Below are positions 8,655 through 17,589 of a DNA stretch of 64,000 nt, piece after piece (position 1 is the first letter of the stretch; each line of letters starts with the position of its first letter). The position numbers and the translations under genes are program-made. Source of the stretch: Oribacterium sp. (GTDB lineage Bacteria > Bacillota_A > Clostridia > Lachnospirales > Lachnospiraceae); the NCBI GenBank assembly GCA_004554245.1, contig SFND01000006.1, positions 9,455 to 73,454 of the forward strand. The letters are read 5' to 3'. Below the pieces are notes generated by a model. It ran no database searches. It had not been told where the DNA came from and saw only the letters and a program-made list of their open reading frames with translations.

Positions 8655-10013
8655 ATGGCAGAGAATAATGAAAACATTCTGACCAGGGTCGTTCCCCACA
8701 GTCAGGAAGCCGAACAGAGTGTCATCGGCGCCATGCTCCGGGATAAGGATGCGGTCTCCACTGCCGCAGAGATGCTCCGCCCGGAGGACTTCTATCAGAA
8801 GCAGTATAGTCTCATGTTCGACGCGATGACCCAGCTCTATCAGAAGGATCAGCCGGTCGACCTCGTGACGCTGTCCGAGAAGCTGAAGGCGACGAGCAAC
8901 ATCCCGCCGGAGGTATACGACATCGCGGTGATCCGTGATATCGTCATGTCGGTGCCGACGAGTGCCAATGTAAAATCCTACTGCACCATCGTGAAGGAGA
9001 AGTCGATTCTCCGTACGCTCATCCGGACGAACGAAGATATCGCAAATATGTGTTACAGCGGCACAGAGTCCGCGGATACGATCCTGAATGAGACGGAGCA
9101 GCGGATCTTCAAGCTCCTGGAAACCAGAAACACCGGCGACAGTGAGGATATCGCAACCGTCGCGATGAAGGTGCTCGAGAACATCCAGGAAGCCGCACAG
9201 AACGGTGGACAGATTACCGGTATCCCGACGGGCTTCAAAGCGCTCGACTATAAGACCGCAGGGCTTCAGCGCTCGGATCTCATCCTCGTAGCGGCTCGTC
9301 CGTCCATGGGTAAGACCGCCTTCGTCCTGAATATCCTCGATAATGTCGGCGTACGACAGAAGAAGCCATGTATGATCTTCTCACTCGAAATGAGCCGGGA
9401 GCAGCTCGTCAACCGTATGCTCTCGATGGAGTCGCTCGTCGATGCAGATAAGCTCCGTAAGGGTTCCCTCACGGATGAGGACTGGGGCGAGCTGATCAAT
9501 GCCGTCGACCGTGTCGCAGATGCAAATATCACCATCGATGATACACCGGGTATTACGGTCGGAGAGCTCCGCTCCAAGTGCCGTAAGCAGAAGCTCGAAA
9601 AGGGACTCGACCTCGTCATCATCGACTACCTCCAGCTCATGTCCGGTGGCGGACGTGGCGGCGAGAGCCGTCAGCAGGAGATCTCGGAGATCTCCCGTTC
9701 CCTGAAGGCGGTTGCACGAGAGATGAAGTGTCCGGTTATCGCCCTTTCCCAGCTGTCGCGAGCGGTAGAGCAGCGTCCGGATCATCGTCCGATGCTGTCC
9801 GACCTGCGAGAGTCCGGTGCGATCGAGCAGGATGCCGATATCGTGATGTTCCTGTATCGTGATGAGTACTATAATAAAGATACGGAGCATCCGCATGAGG
9901 CGGAGGTCATCATCGCGAAGCAGCGTAACGGTCCGATCGGTACCGTCATCCTCGGATGGCAGGCAGAGTATACACGATTTGTAAACGCTGCCCTCGATCG
10001 CGACAATCACTGA
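8655..10013 (+). CDS. dnaB: Replicative DNA helicase DnaB
   Basis: 452 residues. The N-terminal domain begins VVPHSQEAEQSVIGAMLRD. The RecA-like C-terminal domain has Walker A ARPSMGKTAF (near 215), Walker B LDLVIIDYLQLM (near 318), LSQLSRAVEQRPDHRPMLSD and the C-terminal IIAKQRNGPIGT block. It unwinds the replication fork as a ring hexamer. It lies 89 bp after rplI in the same direction. No intein or insertion is visible. Confidence 0.97.
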   Translation: MAENNENILTRVVPHSQEAEQSVIGAMLRDKDAVSTAAEMLRPEDFYQKQYSLMFDAMTQLYQKDQPVDLVTLSEKLKATSNIPPEVYDIAVIRDIVMSVPTSANVKSYCTIVKEKSILRTLIRTNEDIANMCYSGTESADTILNETEQRIFKLLETRNTGDSEDIATVAMKVLENIQEAAQNGGQITGIPTGFKALDYKTAGLQRSDLILVAARPSMGKTAFVLNILDNVGVRQKKPCMIFSLEMSREQLVNRMLSMESLVDADKLRKGSLTDEDWGELINAVDRVADANITIDDTPGITVGELRSKCRKQKLEKGLDLVIIDYLQLMSGGGRGGESRQQEISEISRSLKAVAREMKCPVIALSQLSRAVEQRPDHRPMLSDLRESGAIEQDADIVMFLYRDEYYNKDTEHPHEAEVIIAKQRNGPIGTVILGWQAEYTRFVNAALDRDNH

Positions 10014-10039
10014 TCAGACGCAGGATGAGGATGTAAGAA

Positions 10040-10092
10040 CGTGCGGCTTCTGCAGATTTCACCAGAATCAGACGGAAATCTGCGGTTGCACG
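10040..10092 (+). terminator. Hairpin downstream of dnaB, possible weak terminator
   Basis: CGTGC plus GCAGATTTC pair with GAAATCTGC plus GCACG across a small internal loop. The following TAAAAGTTTTAT is only moderately U-rich. A TATAAT at 10149-10154 then starts the next unit. Confidence 0.4.
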
Positions 10093-10201
10093 TAAAAGTT
10101 TTATAAAATCTCATGTAGAGATTTGCATTTTATACCGCTTTCAGTTACTATAATCTGAATATAAATACCGGAGTTCTTCCGGTAGCGAAGGAGGCGCCAT
10201 T

Positions 10202-10972
10202 ATGAAAATTGAACGAATTGATGACAACTCCATCAGATGCACACTGACGAGCCTGGATCTGAGCTCTCGTAACATCAATCTCCGGGATATGACCTATGGG
10301 TCAGAAGCCGCGAAGCGACTGTTCACGGAGATGATGCAGAAAGCGCAGAACGAGGTCGGCTTCACCGCCGACAGCGGACCTCTGATGATCGAGGCCGTAC
10401 CGCTTCAGGGCGGTTCGATTCAGCTCGTGATTTCAAAAGTAGATGATCCGGAAGAGCTCGACACACGCTTTTCGAAATTTACAGCGGCTGCCGCCGGCAG
10501 TCAGAGCGGCTGGATCTCTCAGCTCGCAAGTGAAATTCTCGAGGGTGCACATGGACTTCTTCAGGAAATGAAGGATAAGGCATCGCAGCAGGCGAATACA
10601 CTGGATGGTGGAAACGCCGCGACGAGTGGACCGGACGGACATGCGGAAGCAGATGCGGATCGCCACGATGACGATACGGATGTTTATCGCATCTACGCCT
10701 TCCAGTCCCTGGATCGTGTCATCGATGCAGCGACTGCCATCGGTGACATCTATGATGGTCCGAATACCCTGTATAAGGACCCGCAGGACCATCACTTCTA
10801 TCTCGTTCTTCATGCCGGAAAGGGTGGGGCCAATGCACTCAACCGTGCGTCTAATCTCCTCTCGGAGTATGGAAGCAAGCTGAAGGAGAATGAGCTATAT
10901 GAGGCATATTTCAGTGAGCACTATGAGCTCTTCCTGAAGGAAAATGCCCTGCAGAAGCTGAGAAGCATCTGA
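10202..10972 (+). CDS. MecA-like adaptor protein
   Basis: 256 residues. It starts MKIERIDDNSIRCTLTSLDL, the MecA N-terminal target-recognition domain with the RDMTYGSEAAKRLFTEMM block and a short hydrophobic strand. The middle (residues about 95-155) is a variable acidic linker. The C-terminal domain (FQSLDRVIDAATAI through LSEYGSKL) matches the ClpC-binding domain. In Bacillus, MecA delivers ComK and other clients to ClpCP; the clients here are unknown. A TATAAT lies at 10149-10154 and a purine-rich RBS (GAAGGAGG) precedes the start. Confidence 0.88.
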   Translation: MKIERIDDNSIRCTLTSLDLSSRNINLRDMTYGSEAAKRLFTEMMQKAQNEVGFTADSGPLMIEAVPLQGGSIQLVISKVDDPEELDTRFSKFTAAAAGSQSGWISQLASEILEGAHGLLQEMKDKASQQANTLDGGNAATSGPDGHAEADADRHDDDTDVYRIYAFQSLDRVIDAATAIGDIYDGPNTLYKDPQDHHFYLVLHAGKGGANALNRASNLLSEYGSKLKENELYEAYFSEHYELFLKENALQKLRSI

Positions 10973-11027
10973 GGATAGAAACATAGACAGGCTGCGGAAC
11001 GCAGCCATGAAAGAGGAGAACACAATT

Positions 11028-11270
11028 ATGACGATTACGAAGGATATGCGCATCGGCGATCTGCTTCAGATGAATGAGATGATCGCTCCATTTCTGATGC
11101 AGAACGGCATGGGCTGTGTGTACTGCCCGTCATCCATGATGGAGTCACTGGAAGAGGCCTGCATGGTGCACGGCATCGACTGTGATATGCTGACGGCCGA
11201 CCTCAATGATGTACTGCTCGAGTACGAGGAGGCACAGAAGGCACAGCAGACAGAGCAGCCGGAAGCATAA
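11028..11270 (+). CDS. DUF1858 domain protein
   Basis: 80 residues from ATG 11028, chosen because AGAGGAG (11012-11018) lies 9 bp upstream; an ATG at 11007 would put that RBS inside the gene. It shows the DUF1858 pattern: a small helical domain with MRIGDLLQMNEMIAPFLMQNG, then MGCVYCPSSMMESLEEACMVHG, including C-x-x-C and a H-G-I-D turn. DUF1858 domains occur alone or fused to redox and hybrid-cluster proteins; the function is not established. It lies 55 bp after the mecA-like gene and is probably cotranscribed. Confidence 0.85.
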   Translation: MTITKDMRIGDLLQMNEMIAPFLMQNGMGCVYCPSSMMESLEEACMVHGIDCDMLTADLNDVLLEYEEAQKAQQTEQPEA

Positions 11271-11290
11271 ATCCAAACCGAAACACAAAA

Positions 11291-11319
11291 ACAGGGCGTC
11301 ATGTGCGCCCTGTTTTTTT
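11291..11319 (+). terminator. Bidirectional terminator between DUF1858 and tetR
   Basis: ACAGGGCG and CGCCCTGT form an 8-bp stem with a T7 run on the plus strand; the preceding AAACACAAAAA gives a U-rich tail on the minus strand. The two genes converge here. Confidence 0.88.
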
Positions 11320-11331
11320 ATACGCTCTGCA

Positions 11332-11380
11332 ACCGTTCAGGCAGTACCGCCTCCTCCAGGTTCCCCACTGCCTGAATGGT
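11332..11380. other. 14-bp inverted repeat downstream of tetR
   Basis: ACCGTTCAGGCAGT (11332-11345) is complementary to ACTGCCTGAATGGT (11367-11380) with one wobble and a 21-nt loop. No T-run follows on either strand, so it may protect the 3' end of the tetR message. Confidence 0.5.
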
Positions 11381-11401
11381 TACGTATCCAGCATTCATAT
11401 T

Positions 11402-11995
11402 TTATTTCGACTTCATCGAGAGTCCGCCGCTCAGCATATCGCCGGTGATGATGGCGAGCTCGTGTGGGGTCTCCTTCATGTTGCTCGAGAACCAGTACTG
11501 CAGCAGACTGATCAGTCCGCCGACGATGAAGGCATAGTAGCTGTCGAACTGCTCCGGGCGCTGCTTCTTCGTGATGAAGGACCACTCATTCAGGCACTTC
11601 TCACGGACCAGCTCCTTCAGACTGTTCAGGAAACGGATATCTCCGTTTTCGCCGATCAGGATGCGGATGAAATCGCCGTTTTTCATACAGAGCGTATAGA
11701 CACTCTCGAAGAAGCGGGTCGCATCATCTGAAACACTCTTCTCGTCAAATTCGTTCAGCGTTTCCTTAAACTCCTCCAGGATATCATCCTCGGTCTTCTC
11801 CAGGAGATCGAAGACATCCTTATAGTGCAGATAGAAGGTGCCACGATTGACATCTGCGAGATCGGTGAGCTCTCGTACCGAGATATCCTTCACCTGCTTC
11901 ACCAGCATCAGATTCGCCAGTGCACCCTTTAGTGCGGCTCTGGTCTTTCGGATACGACGATCCATCGTATCATTTTCTTTTATAGAACTTCCCAT
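11402..11995 (-). CDS. TetR/AcrR family transcriptional regulator
   Basis: 197 residues from the ATG at 11995, which has GGAGG 8 nt upstream; TTG 12010 and ATG 12001 lie in or too near that RBS. The N-terminal helix-turn-helix is clear: RRIRKTRAALKGALANLM, then ISVRELTDLADVNRGTFYLHYKD. The C-terminal ligand domain is short and resembles the dihydroxyacetone-kinase-regulator/TetR_C-like helical domain common in Firmicutes. It is divergent from the MMPL exporter gene, and a palindrome beside the exporter promoter (12100-12115) is a likely operator. By analogy it represses the exporter until a hydrophobic ligand binds; this is inference. Confidence 0.88.
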   Translation of the reverse strand: MGSSIKENDTMDRRIRKTRAALKGALANLMLVKQVKDISVRELTDLADVNRGTFYLHYKDVFDLLEKTEDDILEEFKETLNEFDEKSVSDDATRFFESVYTLCMKNGDFIRILIGENGDIRFLNSLKELVREKCLNEWSFITKKQRPEQFDSYYAFIVGGLISLLQYWFSSNMKETPHELAIITGDMLSGGLSMKSK

Positions 11996-12099
11996 ATCCA
12001 TACCCTCCAAAGGCCATTAACAGCCTGAATATATATATATTTCGTGGTTTTTCACACGTGTTAGACACATATTATGAAAATGTTTATTTATAAACCAAG

Positions 12100-12115
12100 T
12101 GGCCAAAATTGACCA
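12100..12115. promoter_or_regulatory. Candidate TetR operator
   Basis: TGGCCAA-AA-TTGACCA, a 16-bp palindrome with one mismatch. It touches the -35 of the plus-strand exporter promoter and lies in the promoter region of the divergent tetR, where autoregulators of this family usually bind. Confidence 0.55.
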
Positions 12116-12144
12116 TTGATAATTTGCACGCTCGTCTATATAAT
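12116..12144 (+). promoter_or_regulatory. Promoter of the MMPL operon
   Basis: TTGATA (12116-12121), a 17-bp spacer, TATAAT (12139-12144). About 150 bp of leader follow before the start at 12297. The leader contains ATGTGTC (12168 region), an inverted copy of GACACAT near 12064. Confidence 0.75.
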
Positions 12145-12296
12145 GGACAGTACCACAGAAATAGACATGTGTCAATAAATGAAACGCAGGTTAATAAAGA
12201 ACTCGTATCAATTAAAACGCAAAATGTCGTGGATTCAGTGGCGGGACATACTAAAACTTGTTTTTTCATCGAAAAGACAGTGCAGGAGAGAGCAAC

Positions 12297-14795
12297 ATGA
12301 GCTTATTCAAGAAGAAAACGCAGGATACTGCCAGAGAAGCGTCTGTAAAGCAGGCACGAAATGAAATCCACCTTCCGGAGGATGAAGCCATCGAAGCCCA
12401 CAAAAAGAAGAAGGAAGCGAAAAAAGCGAGGAAGCAGGAGTATAAGCACGGAAATCTCGCCGACTTCATCGTCGATCATAACAAGGGCATCCGAAATCTC
12501 ATCATTCTGCTGGTGGTTTTCTTCGGTTTATGTTATCCACTCGTTTCGGTCAATTACGATCTGACGAAGTACCTTCCGAATGATGTGGATTCGAAGATCG
12601 CCATCAATAAGATGCGCGACGTCTTCGGCTATCCGGGTACCGGACGATTGATGCTGAAGGATGTCACCCTCTATGAGGCGAAGCAGTATAAGAATGAAAT
12701 CGAGGCCATCGATGGCGTCGACCAGGTCATCTGGTGTGACCTGACGACGCAGGTCTATGGCTCCTCCGAGTTCATCAACTACGATGATATCGATGACTAC
12801 TATAAGGATAACAACGCCGTCATGGATATCACCTTCGAAGAGGGCGATACCTCGAAGCGAACGCACAAGGCCATCCAGGAAATCGATGATCTGATCGGTG
12901 ATCGTGGCTACCTCGTCGGTATGTCGCCGACAAATAAGTTCATCGAGGAAAATGTAAAGAAGGAGATGCAGGAGGTCATGGGCATCGTCGTCATCCTGAT
13001 CTTCATCATCCTCCTCTTTACGACGACCTCCTGGTTCGAACCGGTCCTCTTCCTGACGATCATCGGCTGTGCCATCGTACTGAATAAAGGAACGAACATC
13101 TTTCTCGGCGAGATCTCGTATATCACGAACAACATCTCGGATATCCTGCAGCTCGCCACCTCGATGGACTACGCGGTTTTCCTGCTCCATGCATATGAGC
13201 GACAGCGTGAGCAGGGCCTCGAAAAGGTCGCTGCGCTGAAGCAGGGCCTCATGAGTACCATCACGACCATCCTGGCCTCCTCACTGACCACCTTCTTCGG
13301 CTTCATCGTCCTCGTCTTCATGCGATTCAGCATCGGCTGGGACATGGGTATCGCGATGGCGAAGGGCATCATCTGTTCCCTTCTGATGGTCATCTTCCTG
13401 ATGCCGTCCCTGTTGCTCAGCTGGTCTGACCGTATCGACCGCATGAAGCACAAGCCGTTCCTGCCGAAGTTCCACCGCTTCAGTATCGCGGTCAATAAAT
13501 TAAGCCCGATCATCCTGGTGGCTGCCCTCGTGGTGGCCGGTCCGATCTACTTCGCACAGGGCATGAACAAGTTCATGTACGGCCCGGATGCGACGGGTGC
13601 CGGACCTGGAACCTCGATGTATGAAAACTCCGCGGCGATCGACGAGGAGTTCGGTCGAAGCAATCTGCTCGTCGCGATCTTCCCGGATACCGATCGGCTG
13701 AAGGAGAAGGAGCTCTGCGATAAACTGGAAGATCTTCCATATGTAAAGAATGTCACCGGCATGGAGGCTTACCTTCCGGAGGGACTTCCGGAGAGCTTCC
13801 TTCCGAGCTCTGTGACCGAGCTTTTCCATAAGGACGGCTATGCGCGACTGCTCATCTATATAAGAACGAAACCGGAATCCACGACCGCCTTCAAGTACTC
13901 GGATGAGGTCTCCGACATCATCAAGAGCTACTACCCGGGCGAGGCGTACATCACCGGTAACACCCCGACGACCCAGGATATGGAAACCGTCCTGATCCCG
14001 GATTATAACCTCGTCAACGGTCTCGCGATGATCTGTATTTTCATCGTCGTCGCGATCTCGTTCCACTCGGTCGTGATGCCGATCATCGCGATGATTCCGA
14101 TCATGATGGCGATTTACGTGAACATGGCGTTCCCGTACTTCGCCGGCCGGGAGCTCATCTTCATCGCCTACGCCGTGGTCTCCTGCGTACAGCTCGGATC
14201 CACCATCGACTATGCGATTTCGTCGACCGAGAACTACCTGCAGACCCGTGCCGTCGAGCCGGATAAGCGGAAGGCTGCGATCCGTGCGACGCAGCTCAGC
14301 TTCCCGTCCATCCTGACATCGGGTGTCATCCTGATCGTCTGCGGTTATGTCATCAGCTTCATGTCGTCCATCCCGGCGATCAGCCAGGTAGGCCATCTCG
14401 TAGGACGAGGCGCGATTTTCTCCGTGACCTTCGTTACCCTCCTGATGCCGTGCCTCCTGCAGCTGGCCGACCGCTTCATCACCGTGCCGGCTGCCACCAA
14501 GCGTGCACGCCGTAGAGCCGCGATCAATGAAACGATCCTCGGTCTCCGCGAACGCCGCCGTGCCCGTCACCAGCGGGTGAAGGAGCTCCTCGGTGGACAT
14601 GGCACAGCCACTTCCGAAGCCAATGTCTCCACCGCGAAGATAGATACCTCCGCCGGAAGCATTGACCAGGGCACAGCGTCCGAAGCCAATGTCTCCACCG
14701 CGAAGGGAGATACCCCCGCCGGCAGCATCACGAAAGACGAAGTGAAGGAAACCGCATCTGAAAACAGTGACCACGAAGCATCAAGCGAAAAGTGA
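12297..14795 (+). CDS. MMPL/RND family exporter
   Basis: 832 residues from ATG 12297 (RBS AGGAGAG); the frame extends upstream to a TTG at 12258 without RBS. Layout: charged cytosolic N-terminus (about 1-65), a membrane helix, an extracytoplasmic domain (SVNYDLTKYLPNDVDSK, typical of clostridial MMPLs), five or six helices, a second external domain, and a second helix bundle ending near residue 735. The pattern GSTIDYAISSTENY in the second half and TSMDYAVFLLHAYERQRE in the first half are the two D-Y motifs of proton relay in MmpL-type transporters. The cytosolic C-tail contains a duplicated 22-residue unit. The substrate is unknown; the neighbours suggest export of an envelope component or toxic hydrophobic compound. 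Confidence 0.9.
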   Translation: MSLFKKKTQDTAREASVKQARNEIHLPEDEAIEAHKKKKEAKKARKQEYKHGNLADFIVDHNKGIRNLIILLVVFFGLCYPLVSVNYDLTKYLPNDVDSKIAINKMRDVFGYPGTGRLMLKDVTLYEAKQYKNEIEAIDGVDQVIWCDLTTQVYGSSEFINYDDIDDYYKDNNAVMDITFEEGDTSKRTHKAIQEIDDLIGDRGYLVGMSPTNKFIEENVKKEMQEVMGIVVILIFIILLFTTTSWFEPVLFLTIIGCAIVLNKGTNIFLGEISYITNNISDILQLATSMDYAVFLLHAYERQREQGLEKVAALKQGLMSTITTILASSLTTFFGFIVLVFMRFSIGWDMGIAMAKGIICSLLMVIFLMPSLLLSWSDRIDRMKHKPFLPKFHRFSIAVNKLSPIILVAALVVAGPIYFAQGMNKFMYGPDATGAGPGTSMYENSAAIDEEFGRSNLLVAIFPDTDRLKEKELCDKLEDLPYVKNVTGMEAYLPEGLPESFLPSSVTELFHKDGYARLLIYIRTKPESTTAFKYSDEVSDIIKSYYPGEAYITGNTPTTQDMETVLIPDYNLVNGLAMICIFIVVAISFHSVVMPIIAMIPIMMAIYVNMAFPYFAGRELIFIAYAVVSCVQLGSTIDYAISSTENYLQTRAVEPDKRKAAIRATQLSFPSILTSGVILIVCGYVISFMSSIPAISQVGHLVGRGAIFSVTFVTLLMPCLLQLADRFITVPAATKRARRRAAINETILGLRERRRARHQRVKELLGGHGTATSEANVSTAKIDTSAGSIDQGTASEANVSTAKGDTPAGSITKDEVKETASENSDHEASSEK
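14613..14744 (+). repeat. 66-bp tandem duplication in the MMPL C-terminal tail
   Basis: Two adjacent near-identical 66-bp units (14613-14678 and 14679-14744) encode SEANVSTAKIDTSAGSI and SEANVSTAKGDTPAGSI. The frame is kept, so the tail has grown by 22 residues. Confidence 0.85.
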
Positions 14796-14808
14796 AGGAG
14801 TGAGGACT

Positions 14809-17442
14809 ATGAGAAAGCATTCAGTCCAGAAAATTATGAAAAAAACGGCGGCTTACACAGTGCTTTTAAGCTGCCTTACCACAAATATCCTGGTCGCACC
14901 GATGACGGCGTATGCCGGACAGGCGACCGCAGATGTCGATGAGACCCTGTACCTGAACCTCGACTACTATGGCAATGTCAGCGATGCCAATGTCGTGAAG
15001 GGCATCAACTTCAACGGAACAAGCAGCTACACGGACTTCGGTGACTATCTGAAGATCACCAACATGACCGATGAGCAGAAGCCGGAGATCAAGAACGGTT
15101 CCATCACCTTCGAGAAAAACAAGAACGGAAAGTTCTTCTTCCAGGGCGAGCTGAAGCCGGATAAGATCAAAGCACCGTGGACCTTCGACATCACCTATAA
15201 GCTGAACGGCGTGGTGACCGATGCGGATAAGATCGCCGGTGCGTCCGGCCTCGTCGAGATGGACATCGACTGCACGCCGAACAAGAGCGTGTCGAAGTAC
15301 ATGCAGGACAACATGATGCTCTTCGTGGCGATTCCGGTCGACATCCAGAAGTGCTATTCGGTCGATGCACCGGAGAGCCAGACCATGACCCTCGGCCAGT
15401 ATACCGGTATCGTGTTCACTGCGCTCCCGGGCCAGGAGGGACACTTCCAGGTTCGTCTCGGTACCGATCAGTTCGAGTCGGTCGGAGCGATCTTCGCGAT
15501 GACCCCGGGCACCGTCGGTGCGCTGAACAAGATTAAGGATCTCAAGGACATCAAGGATGATTTCCGTGATGATACGAACGCCATGCTCGACGACTTCGAT
15601 AACGTCCTCGATGATGTGACCGATGTCAGCGCACAGCTGAAGATCACAAACCAGATCCTCGAGCAGCTGCAGTCCGGCAAGAATAAGATCCACGGCAACG
15701 CGCAGGTCATCTTCGACGGCAATGACGTCGCCATCCAGGATCTCCGCGATCTGAACGGCACCCTGACCCCGCTGAACGACGATCTCAAGACCGCACAGTG
15801 GATGGTCTATGATGTAAACCAGAACCTGAACACCCTCGACTCGGATCTCATGGACTCGAGCACGAAGCTGAAGAGCCTGAGCACGAAGCTCAAGCGGCTC
15901 GGCAGCTCCATGAGCGGGACAAGCATCGACAACCTGCAGATTCAGGATATGAAGGGGGATATTGATGGTGTTACCTCCAGCCTGAAGAGCTTAAATGGCC
16001 ATCTTAATGAAATGACGAACCCTGAGAATCGTAGTGATTTCAATGCCAGCGCATCGGAGGTTACGACCAATGCGGCACTCAGTCATGTCAAGAATCATAC
16101 GGATGGTGTAACAGATAAGGATGCCGCAGAAGCAGCGAATGCAGAAGTAAAGAAAATTCAGAAGGCGGCTAAGATCGTACAGGTAGATCCGGATACAGAT
16201 AGTACGGAAGACTACGTACAGCCGATCAAGGATGAATGCACGAAGGCAGTAAAATCGGCTTTTGAAACAGCGATGGCGGCAGAAGCGAAGACTGAGCTGG
16301 CAGCTACCGTTATGGCTGCACTGGGGAAGGACCTGTCGGCGATGGATTCTGCAACGCAGACATTGGTTGCTGGTGTTGTGACCGGCCTTTATAATATGGG
16401 CATCACCGATACGGCAGAACTGACGAAGGCCATGGGTACAGGTCTCGCCGCATATATGTCAGGTGGTACGGATGCCATGACGCGGGCCCTGGCACCAACA
16501 CTTGCAGCATCACCGAATGGAAAGAAAGCCGCAGAAGCAGCTGTACAGACATTTTTAAAGATAAAGACAGCAGAGGCTTTTAAGGAAGATCTGAATCAGA
16601 CAAGTGCATATCTCAAACATCTCAGTGATCTTACGAAACTTCAGGAGGATGCAGAGGCACTGAATAAAACGGCGGTTGGTGACAGTACATCGAAGCTGGC
16701 AGATGATGTGAACAGTCTTACTGGTGCATTATCAGATGTTTTGAACGAGCTTGCAAATGGTGATAGTGTTGACGAAATGGTCGACTACATCAACAGCGTC
16801 ACCAGTGATCTGAATGAGATCATGGACAACGGTGGTGCGGTGGCGTTCGATGCGGCGAAGACGCTGAACACCCTTCGCAGCGTGATCAGTGATATCGATG
16901 AGCTGATCGGCATCATGAACGCATACTACGGCGATGTGCAGAAGACCCTCGAGGATTCCGAGAATGTACTGACCCAGATTCAGAAGACCTCTGGTGATGC
17001 GGCGACGGCGCTTCAGAATCTGAACTCGACGCTTAGCTCCGCAGAGCCTGACTTCTCTGCAGCAGCAGACAACTCCTTCAAGGTCGGCCACATGGCGATC
17101 GACAACACGAACAAGATCGTCGACGATACGAAGGATTTCAAGTCCACTGGACGCAATCTTCGTGATACGATTAATAACAAGCTTGATGAGGAGGAAGCAG
17201 ACAACAACTTCCTGAACATGGACCCGGAGGCGACGAAGGTTTCCCTCACGAGTGATCAGAACCAGGAGCCGACCTCCATCGCGATCATCTGCCGTTCGGA
17301 TGAGATTTCGGTCAGCGATGATACGACGAAGACCCTTGATGCGGAGATTCCGGATGCATCGACGACGCTCCTCGGCAGAATCAAGGCGGTATTCGTGAAG
17401 CTCTGGAACACGGTTCGTTCCCTGCTCGGCATGGACGACTAA
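14809..17442 (+). CDS. Large secreted helical protein, partner of the MMPL exporter
   Basis: 877 residues from ATG 14809 (GGAGTGAGG RBS). A signal peptide ends near TAYAGQA (residue about 37). An N-terminal beta-rich domain follows to about 245, then long coiled-coil segments with many NxLNxLDxxL-type heptads (for example LNTLDSDLMDSSTKLKSL). The end near residue 870 (KLWNTVRSLLGMDD) is amphipathic; no C-terminal membrane helix is evident. The part from about residue 380 to 660 (nt 15950-16785) is richer in A/T and uses different synonymous codons from both flanks, as if acquired by recombination. It starts 13 bp after the exporter gene and is surely cotranscribed. I do not know a characterised homologue. 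Confidence 0.8.
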   Translation: MRKHSVQKIMKKTAAYTVLLSCLTTNILVAPMTAYAGQATADVDETLYLNLDYYGNVSDANVVKGINFNGTSSYTDFGDYLKITNMTDEQKPEIKNGSITFEKNKNGKFFFQGELKPDKIKAPWTFDITYKLNGVVTDADKIAGASGLVEMDIDCTPNKSVSKYMQDNMMLFVAIPVDIQKCYSVDAPESQTMTLGQYTGIVFTALPGQEGHFQVRLGTDQFESVGAIFAMTPGTVGALNKIKDLKDIKDDFRDDTNAMLDDFDNVLDDVTDVSAQLKITNQILEQLQSGKNKIHGNAQVIFDGNDVAIQDLRDLNGTLTPLNDDLKTAQWMVYDVNQNLNTLDSDLMDSSTKLKSLSTKLKRLGSSMSGTSIDNLQIQDMKGDIDGVTSSLKSLNGHLNEMTNPENRSDFNASASEVTTNAALSHVKNHTDGVTDKDAAEAANAEVKKIQKAAKIVQVDPDTDSTEDYVQPIKDECTKAVKSAFETAMAAEAKTELAATVMAALGKDLSAMDSATQTLVAGVVTGLYNMGITDTAELTKAMGTGLAAYMSGGTDAMTRALAPTLAASPNGKKAAEAAVQTFLKIKTAEAFKEDLNQTSAYLKHLSDLTKLQEDAEALNKTAVGDSTSKLADDVNSLTGALSDVLNELANGDSVDEMVDYINSVTSDLNEIMDNGGAVAFDAAKTLNTLRSVISDIDELIGIMNAYYGDVQKTLEDSENVLTQIQKTSGDAATALQNLNSTLSSAEPDFSAAADNSFKVGHMAIDNTNKIVDDTKDFKSTGRNLRDTINNKLDEEEADNNFLNMDPEATKVSLTSDQNQEPTSIAIICRSDEISVSDDTTKTLDAEIPDASTTLLGRIKAVFVKLWNTVRSLLGMDD

Positions 17443-17589
17443 TACGTAGAGGAAGAGAAGATCCCCGTGGCGTGGCGGATCCGCAGCGTGCGGCAGCCCG
17501 AACGACACGGTTTCGCCGCATCCCCCGCAGCGAGGGCTGATGGAAGCATTGGCCCAGGACGCGGGCGGATGGCGCGGAAAGGAAGCACT

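Noticed and set aside
10014..10201. tRNA or other structured RNA after dnaB
   Set aside because: A hairpin is present, but there is no GGTTCGA T-loop or acceptor stem.
12528..14774. Long minus-strand open frames opposite the MMPL gene
   Set aside because: They mirror a gene with clear MMPL motifs, lack an RBS, and have the Arg/Asp/His-rich composition typical of antisense frames in GC-rich DNA.
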